Below, piece after piece: positions 47,901 to 57,900 of a stretch of 64,000 nt of DNA (positions are counted from its first letter, which is position 1; every line of letters starts with the position of its first letter). The position numbers and the translations under genes were made by a program. This stretch comes from Dryomyza anilis (lineage: Eukaryota; Arthropoda; Insecta; Diptera; Dryomyzidae): assembly GCA_951804985.1 (NCBI GenBank), contig OX638134.1, positions 82,129,679 through 82,193,678 on the forward strand, read 5' to 3'. The notes beneath the pieces are model-generated. The model was given only the letters and a program-made list of their open reading frames with translations. It was not told the DNA's origin and ran no database searches.

Positions 47901-48099
47901 ATGGCATATTTTCGGCAAATTTTTGGAGATTATAAGCCCTATTCTGGCAAGAGTCACAAGTTCAAATCGGTCACAATAGTGCGCTTTGTCATAATTTCAT
48001 ATACTGTAAATTTTATTTTCTATGTTTATTGACGTAAAAGTCTAAATCAGTTATCATTTGTAACAATGTTATTGATAACAATTCTCATTGTTCGCTAGA

Positions 48100-48715
48100 A
48101 TAGGGCTGTATATCAAATGAAAGAGTATAAAATACTTTTAACATTCGATATGGTCAACTGGGTCTGGCAAGACCTACTTTATTTTTTGAATATCTTTATT
48201 CCACACCAAAATAAAAAGCTGAAATTTCATGATTTCTATAACATAGAAACCAGAATTAAGCCATTTTTGGCCATATTGGGAATAAGTTTGCGATGCAAAG
48301 TTTTCTATAAAATTTGAAAATTGCAAGTTAAGCCTACTTAGTCTGGCTAGACCACATAATTGTTTACTGTCCAAATACAAATCATGTGCTCGTTTTTTTC
48401 CCCAAAGTAATCTGATTCCCTAGAATAATGTTATACGTTATACACACAAATCACAAATTAACCAACTTTGACCCTAGAATAGACAATCCAAATATAGAAT
48501 AACTTTTATCCACTCCAAAAGAAAGAGTTAAATCTTCTTGACCTCTATAACATATGAATTTCGAGTCGAATCAAACCAATTTCTGAAATATTGGGATAAG
48601 TTTGTAGTGAAAAATGTTCGTTCAATGTTAAATACTGTTAACCTAAGCTACATGATCTGGCATTTTTAGTTGGCCGAATTCAAAGTATTTAAATTCTCGT
48701 TAAATCACATATAAT
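48100..48715 (+). repeat. Decayed tandem duplication of about 310 bp
   Basis: CTATAACATAGAAACCAGAA...ATATTGGGAATAAGTTTG (48,236-48,292) recurs as CTATAACATATGAATTTCGA...ATATTGGGATAAGTTTG (48,545-48,605), with similar flanks (CCACACCAAAATAAAAAG / CCACTCCAAAAGAAAGAG; GTCTGG / ATCTGG). No gene is seen. Confidence 0.6.
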
Positions 48716-49165
48716 ATACTTAATTTTTAAAAATATATCTTGTATAAATCGGCATTGCAGGACAAGACTTATCATGGTATAACCTATTTACAAAGGAAAA
48801 CATTTTTTTTTTCAAAGATTCAAAATCTTTCAAGTCCAAATATGAAACGATTGAAACGTATGAATGTAATATGAAATATATGTTTTTTTTATTAAGAAAA
48901 GAACATCCCAGTCTTTTCAATGTAAAATTCATCACTTTGGTATAGGGATGTCTAAATCAATCGATGTTTTAAAAAACACTCGTTATATTGTTTCGATACA
49001 TCGTTGTTTTCCGATGCAATATAAGCCTCAGAATCTATTTGATACATCGATGTATTTAATTTGATATATCGAATCACTGTTAAATTCATATTTCCGAATC
49101 GAAACTAGCTAAATTTAATTAAATTTGATTATTTACGGAATTTAATTTGAAATTAAACACTTTAA

Positions 49166-49593
49166 CCTTAGTAGAAATTTTGGTAGGGCCATGGTCATGA
49201 AGTGATCATGTCATTATTTGAGATGATCGGGATATGACGAGGCCCACAATGTCTTTGTAACGCAGTGTCCTGTTCATGTACTGACCTCAGGCCATGATCA
49301 TGTACTGATCGGGCAATTCCCCATTTTATTATTTACCCGACAATTTCCTTGTCAGAGCCCGAGCATAATAGGGTTTCTCTCATTAAATCTCGATCATTGT
49401 CTGATGTCATTTCGTTATGAGGAACAAATAATGTAGCTATGATCGGGAACATTGACTATTTAGATAATGCAAACACTGGTATGGTAAGCATGATGAGGGC
49501 ATGCAAAGGCAATGATCATATTTTCTCTAATTGGACTTACCCAACGAAATCCCGATCATTTCCCGATGGCGCATCGGGCAAATTTCTACTAGG
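49166..49593. mobile_element. 428-bp inverted-repeat element rich in GATCGGG
   Basis: The ends CCTTAGTAGAAATTT and AAATTTCTACTAGG are inverted repeats. The inside repeats GATCGGGCAA-like and GATCATG motifs in both orientations (for example TACTGATCGGGCAATT and CCCGATCATTTCCCGATG). A 92-codon frame over it is not a gene. Confidence 0.65.
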
Positions 49594-49606
49594 AAAATCG
49601 AATTGT

Positions 49607-50535
49607 TTTAGTTTTTGTACTTATGAAAATTTGAAAAATAAACATTCAGTGCATAATATAATAGAAACCATAACTCGCAAGGCTTTGACTTCTATGACAA
49701 TTTTTATACTGTTTTGATGTGCTTAATATTTTTCCCAAAGACATAATGATACATTTATTAATTCTTCATATAAATTTGGCCAATTAAGCGCAGAGATTTT
49801 TTAAAAATCCTTAATATTGATGGTTTAAGGACGAGATAGAAAATGAAAATGTACTACAGAAAAGATCCGTAGGTGAATGCCTACATTTGGTTTTCAGTCA
49901 GGAAAACCATATCTAATACCGTTTTTCCAGTAATGTTACTATGAAACTTAAGGATTTACCGCATATTTGAGGGTCAATACCTCGAAATCCTGATAAAACA
50001 TAATATTATAGTATGACATAATTTTTCACACATTCTGGATATTAAATATAAATCCAAATCCTTGCCAGCTATAATGAATCATTCGATTTTAAACTACGAA
50101 AAATTTTAGTATATTGCAGTTTTATATAAAATAAAAAATTACTTTTCAGTGCTCAGTATTAGAGAAATTATAGGACGTACGACTTTGACATTTTTGGCTA
50201 CTTTTTATGTTTTTTTTATGCTGAATATTTTATCCATGGACAATATGATACATTTGCAACTCCTTAATATGAAATTAGTCGATTATGTAGATTGATCCTT
50301 TGAAAATCATTAATATTGATATTAAAAGTATGAGATAGAAATTTAATATGTACTACAGATATGAAGCCTTGGATAGTGTCTACATTTGGTTCTCAGACAA
50401 CAAATCCATAACTACTACAGTTCACTACAGTAGTTATGGTCACTATATGGCCTTTATCCTATAGTGACCATATATCTCGTAAACCTGACGTGATAGGACA
50501 TATGTTTGTTTGGTGAAATTTCGTCTGGTTACTCA
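49607..50535 (+). repeat. Decayed tandem duplication of about 490 bp
   Basis: The landmarks GACTTYTATGACA/GACTTTGACA, CATAATGATACATTTAT/CAATATGATACATTTG, AAAATCCTTAATATTGAT/AAAATCATTAATATTGAT and ATGTACTACAGA..CTACATTTGGTTYTCAG occur in the same order at about 49,680-49,900 and 50,185-50,395. Confidence 0.65.
50406..50469. repeat. Two abutting perfect hairpins
   Basis: CCATAACTACT / AGTAGTTATGG (50,406-50,439) and GGTCACTATA / TATAGTGACC (50,438-50,469) share the GG at 50,438-50,439. Arms are 10-11 bp with short loops. They lie in the second copy of the 490-bp duplication only. Confidence 0.8.
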
Positions 50536-50850
50536 AGGATTCTAAAAAAATGCCAAATATCCGTCACTAAATTTAGTGTCGCACTGTGTCATCATTTGCT
50601 TCATACATGGTTTTCGTGTTTTTCTCAAAATGACATAACATGGACTAAGACATTTTTGATTCCCAATGCCTTAAATATTTTGTATAATATGAAAAAGTTT
50701 CAAGTCAAACACTTATTTACTTTAACCATTTTATCTTATTTTGGTTATTTGAAATATAAAATTCGATGCATTGAAAACATCGATGTTTTTGTTCGTACAT
50801 CGGAAAACATCGATGTAACGAGTCAATGTATTATATCGCTCTATTGAGAA

Positions 50851-53340
50851 TAAATTTTAAATTTAATTTTTAATTGCGCTCAACGATCTCATTGGAAAAT
50901 CTATCAAATATCTGTTGCCAATCCACTGAAAATCTAAAAACCGTCGTATACGAACTGAAAGAAATGCGACACTGCACAAAACTTTTTAAAGTTTTCTCGC
51001 ACTTTTTGGCGTTCTTGATTTTGCCACTTTTATGCTGCACGACACCAACTGCTTTTAAGTTTTTCTATCCTACAGGGTACCATTTCCAACGCCATAAACG
51101 TGGCAAAGTTTTTGTCAACGTCAAGTCTTTGTAGAATTCTTCGTTGGTATACATGCCGAAAGACAGTAGGGCGACTGCTGACTACCAAAAAAAAAAAAAA
51201 GGAAAACACAAAAACCCCGTTGCAACATTGCGAAAACAATAGGCACCACACCCCACGCCCACTGCATCCAATGGCGGCGGGGGGACTGAGTTGAGGCCCC
51301 TGTCAGTCATGTCCCGAACCCGAAACTCGCACATGCAACAGTTTCTTAAGTTTTTCGTGGCTCGTATTTCGACGAAATAGAGGAGAAGAAGGAAGTCGTG
51401 GCTGTGCTGTTGTTGCACGAATACTAGCAATTGTTGCTGCTGCTGCCCATTTTCTGTTTATCAGCGCAGCGCGGCAACAGCTGCCCCCAACGACAAAGTC
51501 GCTCCCATTTCTATCGCGCAGCACACCACGTCGCGTCGTTCTGACTGTCGTGCAGCAAGTGTTGAACTTAGCCACAAGTTGCGTGTAGACATAGAGTCCT
51601 GTTTCACAGTTCCGTTTTGTTCCGCATGGCATGGAAGCAACAACCAACCAACCAAAGCGGAGAATCAACCCCTACTTGTTGGTTGGCACAACACAGCGCA
51701 GGGGTACTTTTGTTGCCAAACTAGGATGTTGCAAATGAGGGGAAAATGTTGCGGAGCAACATGTTGCATGGGTATATGTTGACAGTTAAACTATGTTGCA
51801 CTGATTGTAATGGGGGGAGACTTTTATTTGGGAAAAACGGCAATATTTTTGGGATGTGTTTTTGAAAAAATCATCTTTCGAATATTTTAAATAATAGAGA
51901 GTTTTTGTAAATCAAAATATATATAAACAAATTTATAAATTTATAAACAAATTTGTTATATTCCTTTTCTTCATTCATTTTGGGAATAACACAAAAATCA
52001 GCCTTATTTTATATAAATATTTCAACAATTTGTTTATCTTCTAAGGAGTATGAATTAAATATTTTCACATAAAACAAAATTATAATTCTACAATAACATT
52101 TTTTCCGTACTACAAATTTTATCGTTTCTAAACACATTACTCAAAAATTTTAGTTGTTTTGCCTCTCCGTTCTTCATTTTGGGAATAACACAAAGACCTG
52201 ATCTATTTTTAATAAATTTTTAATTTGGTATTAATTTCATATATAGTTTTTTTTTATTCAAAACTCAGAAATCTAGTACATATTTTCAGAAATTTAGTTA
52301 AAGACCCACGACGTATGATTTATACTTCACAGAGTTCTTAATTCCATTATTAAATTTTGATACGAGTTGTGAGCGGTCTCGAAACTTCATGCTACCAATT
52401 AAAAGTTAAGGTCTTATTTTATACTTAAAAGTACTTAAAAAATTCCAAGCTAAAATATAGTTTTCCGGAATATCACTTTGTTACTCATTAAACTTTATGA
52501 CAAATGTTGCTTCTAAACAAAAAAAAAAGTCCCTCCAAACAAAAGGACATTTTACCCCTCTTTTGTGACATGTACACAACAAAAAGGAACTTTTTAGCAT
52601 TGGCGCTGTTCCACCGCAATATTCAACACACAACATGGAACACTTCCTGAAAATCAACCCTCTCAATCACGCAACAATTTCACGAATTCCTGCTTCCGTG
52701 CGCCGCGACGACGACGGCGGCCCATTGTTGATCATCGGACCATGTGGCATGTGCTATAGTTGCGAAACAATTAGCAATTGGAACGCGACGTTTCCTGATT
52801 GTTGCTCGCAAACGAGTATGTCTGTTTGTCCGTCCATCCTACCGTCCGTCGTCGGTCTGTTGCCGTTTTCAATGGCTCTGACCGCAAGTACGCAAATACA
52901 CAACAATGTACCAAAATGTCAAAATGTTCCGTTGTACGCTCACAGCGCATGTCCTTTTGCTCTGTCGCTCTCAAGTCGAAAGCCGAACATCAAAAGCCGA
53001 GCGCACGAAGCACACAAAAGCGACGAAGTCTGGCAATTGAAGCAACATGCGGCACCACTACAAAAACAGCAACAACAACAATAGCAGTAATAGCAATGCA
53101 CGAACGAGCACAAGGCGCGAGAGCAACATCATTATTATCCTTGTACTCGTCGTCATCGTGTTGCTGATTCGTTCAACGTCGTTGTCAACCCCTGCTGTCA
53201 CTGCCGACCGCTTAGGGGTTGGTTGGTCTGCACTGCTCTGTAATGGAACGCAATGAAACGTAGACGGTCGTACACATCTGTTCGTTCCATTACGTTTCAG
53301 TTCGTTTGCGATCCGTTCCGTTTCGTTTCGCATTGCGTGT
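50851..53340. other. Upstream region of the Scratch gene, no separate gene supported
   Basis: Two higher-complexity islands (51,000-51,800 and 52,600-53,340) are separated by AT-rich DNA. Frames of up to 149 codons are open here on both strands, but they overlap each other, are Cys/Ser/Pro-rich or Gln-tailed, and show no domain. A short duplication (TTTTGGGAATAACACAAA at 51,979 and 52,181) is present. The islands probably hold promoter-proximal regulatory DNA (inference). Confidence 0.45.
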
Positions 53341-53370
53341 GGCTGCGTATGGCTCTAGGGGAGAGTCGCT

Positions 53371-53378
53371 TATAAAAG
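53371..53378 (+). promoter_or_regulatory. Alternative upstream TATA box
   Basis: TATAAAAG in a GC-richer context. An initiator-like TTTCATAA follows 34 bp downstream (A at 53,405), a poorer match than the downstream pair. It could give a slightly longer leader. Confidence 0.4.
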
Positions 53379-53453
53379 GCAGCGCACTGGCGGCTGGTGT
53401 TTTCATAAACCTCCAAGGGTTGCTTACGTTCGGTTCGCATTTCTCTTCTCTCT

Positions 53454-53486
53454 TATATAATATTCTCTTGTACGGATCCTTCAGTT
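53454..53486 (+). promoter_or_regulatory. Core promoter: TATA box plus initiator
   Basis: TATATAATA starts at 53,454. TCAGTT at 53,481-53,486 is an exact fly initiator (TCAKTY), and its A (53,483) lies 29 bp downstream of the first T of the TATA box, the spacing expected for transcription starting at that A. No downstream promoter element is evident at +28 to +33. The predicted 5' leader then runs 922 nt to the coding start. I prefer this as the main start over the TATA box at 53,371. Confidence 0.6.
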
Positions 53487-54404
53487 CTTTTCCTGAATAA
53501 ACTAACTTTTTTTAAAACAACTACAACACCATCATCACCAACAACAACCACATCAACTTATTTTGTTTAAACGACGACAAGCAGTAATACAAAAAAAAAA
53601 ATATAAATAATAAAAGCAACAGAAAATATTGTTAAAACTAAAAATCACATTTAAAAAACTTGATTTTTTCCGAACTCTAAATTTCCAAAATTTCGATTTC
53701 CTACTTGGTTTAATTTTTTTTCTCCAAGAAACAAAATATAAATTACAACAAATTTAAAAAATTACGAACCGTTAAAATTTTGAAAAACCTCAAAGTGTTA
53801 AAAAAAAAGTTTTAAAAAATCAACAAAAAAAATTAAGATGATTTTTAAGTGCAACTCAAACTCTAAGCAACAAATTTATAAAGTGTTATAAAAAAATAAG
53901 TGCAACCTCTATAAAGTGACTTTCAACTGTTTATAAAATCAATAAACTTTCATGTCAGCACCAAGGATAATAAAAACGCGCAACAGCAACAACCAGTGCA
54001 ACAACTGCAACAGCAGCAATTTTAAATTTAAATAAACTTCAAAACTTGACTTGGCCTACAGTCAACTAACCAGGCTATGTAACTAATGCCTCTAAGATTT
54101 TCGTCGAGCGCTCAAAATACACACTCCAACAAAACTCATACAAAATCACCAACATACAACATTCAAATCACACACAGACATTTTCGTTAACGCTTTTTTA
54201 AACGCCTATTAAAACCAGCAATATTTAAAAAATAAAACAAAAAACTAAAACTTAACAAAACTCATCAATCAATCAAACTAAACTCAACTCCACTCAACTT
54301 TGGCTCGTTCGAAAATAGAAATTTCCAAGTTTTTTATTTTCGGCTGCTACGCCCTCTACCAATAACCTTTCCCAGTTTCAACGTTCAACGCCTTTTGTTA
54401 AAAT
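53483..54404 (+). other. Predicted 5' UTR of the Scratch gene
   Basis: A-rich, CAA/AAC-rich sequence typical of fly leaders. It contains at least four upstream ORFs: 53,838-53,891 (17 codons), 53,952-54,035 (27 codons), a minimal ATG-TAA at 54,077-54,082, and 54,086-54,190 (34 codons). All end before the main start. An in-frame TAA at 54,399-54,401 sits just before the main ATG. Introns in the leader cannot be excluded. Confidence 0.55.
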
Positions 54405-54960
54405 ATGCCGCGTTGCTTAATGGCCAAAAAGTGGAAGGCGTATCCCTGGCCCGATCGCAGCGAAGACACCGTCACCACAGCGGGAGCAGCATTAGCAGCG
54501 ACAACAACCTCCACAGCAACATCTACAATTTCGCCTGTACAACAACCGGAGGTTAGCATACAAATTGTGCATAAACGCGAACCACGTTCGTTAACGCCAC
54601 AGCGTCACAGCGATACCAAGTCGCGTCGTTCGTCGATCGCCGAGGAGGACGACGAAGAGATTGATGTTGTTGGTGATAATGCAGCTAGCGTCGTCACCAC
54701 AACAACAACATCAGTCATAACCAGCAATAAGAACGCCGAACGCACAACGTCCACAGCGACGACGCAGCCGCCGTCGACGGCAACAACTGCAGCAGCAGCA
54801 ACATCTGCTACAGCACAAGCCTCCAGCCAAGTCAGCAGCAGCGATCGTTCGACCGCTACGTGCTGGGGTCCATCGTCACCTACAGCGGGCGCCACAGCAC
54901 CAAGTCCGCCGCCGCATTCGCCGGAGGCAGCAACGCGTGGTTCCACGACGCTCTATAACG
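54405..54960 (+). CDS. scrt: Scratch-family zinc-finger repressor, coding exon 1 (SNAG-like N-terminus)
   Basis: This exon encodes residues 1-185 and the first base of Gly186. The start is fixed by an in-frame TAA one codon upstream. The N-terminus MPRCLMAKKWKAYPWPDR is SNAG-like (vertebrate Scratch proteins begin MPRSFLVKK); in that family the SNAG motif recruits LSD1/CoREST-type co-repressors. An acidic cluster follows at about residues 79-87 (AEEDDEEID), then a long Ser/Thr/Ala-rich stretch to about residue 170 and a Pro-rich segment; these are probably disordered. The exon ends at a strong donor, ACG|GTAAGT. The open frame continues 23 codons into the intron before a stop, so an unspliced form would yield a 208-residue protein without zinc fingers. 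The gene could be scrt or its fly paralogue scrape (CG12605); the N-terminus alone does not decide. Confidence 0.88.
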
Positions 54961-57900
54961 GTAAGTTTTATAAATTTATTATATACCACTTTATTCAATC
55001 TTTACATAAAAGACGAGGTCATTTTTTGTAGAGTTCCCACAAATATAGATTTTACTTTTTCAATATTGTCTTCTTCAAAATCAAAAATGTACATAGAATG
55101 TACTTTAAATAGGTCAAATTTCTGTTTTATATTCAGATCCAATTTTTGTTTTATATTCAGATCCTTAAGTAAAAGGCGAATTCATTTTTTGTAGAATCCC
55201 CTAAAGATTTTGAAGAAGATAATATTCAAAAAGAAATTATTATAGTTTCTTTTTGCATATTTTGTCTTCTTCAAAATCAAAAATTTCCATGCCTTTAATA
55301 GTTTCAATTTCTGTTTTATATTCAGATCCATTGATAGGACATTTTTTCCCTTTTGTCATAATCAATCGTAGAATCTCCAAAAATCCGTCGTTTCATCCAA
55401 ACGGTTATCTCCAACCCAAATTTTTTTTATTTCTTGCTACATTTCTGACTTTTGTTTCCCCATTTTCAATTCTTAAGTAAAAGGCGAACTCATTTTTTGT
55501 AGAGTCCCCAAAATATAGTAGTTACTTTTGGCTTCTTCCAAATTACAAATTTCCATAGAATGTGCCTTTTATAATTCCAAGTTCTGTTTTATGTTCAGAT
55601 CCATTGATAGAGAAATGTTATACCTTTTGACATAATAAATGATAGAATCTCCAAAATTCTATCTGTTTGAAGTCATCGAAATAGTGACCTCCAAACTAAA
55701 TTTTCTACATTTTTTGTTAGATTTCTGCGTAATGTTCCATGAAGAGTTCGAATTTATGTTTTGTAATTGGATTCGTTGATTGAAAAATATTTTTCCTTTT
55801 GATATAGCAATAGTAGTACGTCGATTTTTTTGGGTCCATTTATTTTAATTTTAGAATATCTCGCCTTCTTTCTACTTCAAATCCAAAATGACTGTAAGAG
55901 CTCCATTTCATATTTAACTATTCAAATTATATTCTTTCTTTAGATCTTCTGTGCTATCTTGATCAATCGCAGAATTCAAGATATAAGAAAATAAAATTCC
56001 CCAAAAATTGAAGTTTTTCTACATTATGCAATTAAAAACTATTTACCGAATTAAAAATTTCTTAAATTTGATAAAATATAATAAAGTATTTGGAGTTTAA
56101 TATAAATTTTATTGAGAAAAGCTATATCTTGGATTTAGTATTCTGGTAATTCCCGAGTTTAGCATGAACTTATGTCTACCTCTAAACCTATGAAATTTAA
56201 ACTGCAAAACATTTAACTTGAATCCCTCTTCTTAGCCTTGTTATACACAGTTCTCAAACATTAATTACAGCCAAAGTAATCGAAACTAAATCGGGAAACA
56301 GCAAAAAAAAAAACTTGAAAACTTTCACGGTTTTCCTCGAACAATTTTAGGGATTGAGGGGCTCGCTGTAATTAGCACGTAGTACAGCAGAAAATACTTT
56401 TATGCGCAGGTAATGCGACACCCTGCTGCTGCTATTTAATACTTCATAATCGCCAAATGGTCTCTCCATTGTCGACAAACGAAACGACTTCGACTTGGAA
56501 ATTTTACCCCGAACATTTTGTTGTAATTGCTTTTCTTATTACCTTTACCTATAACGCAATCGACAATAAACGCTAATGTCAATGACAACAGAAAAATACG
56601 TTTACAAAAAAATATAGAAAACAAAAAAAAACAAGAAAAAACTGAGGAAACACAAAAAAAAAAAGCAATCTAGAAAAAGTTAAGTTTACCGTCTAAAAGA
56701 AAAACAAAAGAAATAAAGAAAAATACAGCAAAAAATCGCGCTGAAAATGTTTCCCTAGTGTCAGCTTAAATTACAGTTAAACTTAAAGAAGAACAATAGC
56801 AATAAAAAATACAAAAAGAAAAGTCATTAATAACGCGATTCAAAGTCAACAAAATATATAAAAAAAAACGACTGGAAAAAAATTCCTGCATAGCATTACC
56901 GTTGTATAGCCCATTTTTTAGTTTTTTCGGTGTTACTAAAATAATTAAAGTGAGTGCTATAAAACTGCTTGCTTCGCTAAAAGCTGTTTACTTTTAAAAG
57001 CTCTGACGCGAGTTCCAAACGACGACACTAATTGTAATCGCATTAGTCTTATAAAACTCTAACAACCCTTCGTCTGCTCAAACCCTACCTCGAAAACACT
57101 TCTCTAGCACAATACCCTGTCTCGTGTGCTCGTGCCGACTTTTTCTACTCTACACACATAACTCCCGACTCTATTGTGCTCCTAACGTAAAATAGTATTT
57201 GAAATATTTTTTGTTTCTCTTTTTTTTTTTTGCATTAAATTGCAAAACTTTGTCAATTGTCAGCTGCACCAGCTCCGTTTATTGATGAAAAATTGTTTTG
57301 CTCCATCGAATTAATGACAAGGCATTAATTTCAGTTTGATAACGTCTGAAACCCTCTGTCATGCAGTAACAACCGGAAATTTGGCAACGTCGCACAGCAG
57401 GCTACATTGCCACATTTAATAGTTTAAAACATGCAAACCTCCATTGAGGCAAACGAACGCACAAAAAAAATAGTCAAGGACATTAAAACGTTGTACCTCG
57501 ATTCAAGAAAAGAATTCCTATAACAGCTGACTTTTGTGTATTTCTTGCTTTCTTTATTTTTTTATTTTGGCTCTTCCTGTCCGACTTTCACTTGCCGCCT
57601 ACATTTCCTGCATGTTGCTGTGGCGATTATCAGCAACACCTGCTTCGCATTTGTCAACAATCGCATAAATTTATTGCCACATTCAAGCGCAAGTTGTGCT
57701 GCCAAAATTTACTACTATTCATACAACTACCCAAAAAACAAAAAATCCTCATGTTTCCTGTAACATTTAACAGCGCAGTTTTATTTTTACTTGCGCGTTT
57801 TTCCTTCTTTTCTTCTTTTTCTTCAGGCCCCGCAGTATTCGCTCTAACGCCAGAGGAGTTTGCTCTACGTCAGTTCCGCTTCGAGTTTCCTTAATGTTCT

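Larger units (their letters stand above)
48957..50850. mobile_element. Candidate large element with CATCGATG-bearing inverted ends
   Basis: The left segment (ATCGATGTTTT..ACACTCGTTA..TGTTTTCCGATG, 48,960-49,016) is similar to the reverse complement of the right segment (AACATCGATG..CATCGGAAAACATCGATGTA then ACGAGT, 50,777-50,823). The arms are imperfect and boundaries approximate. Inside are a smaller inverted-repeat element and a tandem duplication. No transposase is found. Confidence 0.4.

Noticed and set aside
52635..53084. 149-codon frame upstream of the Scratch promoter
   Set aside because: It overlaps frames on both strands, has an odd composition and a Gln tail from a CAA run, and lacks any recognisable domain or splice context. 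It could be a uORF-like by-product at most.
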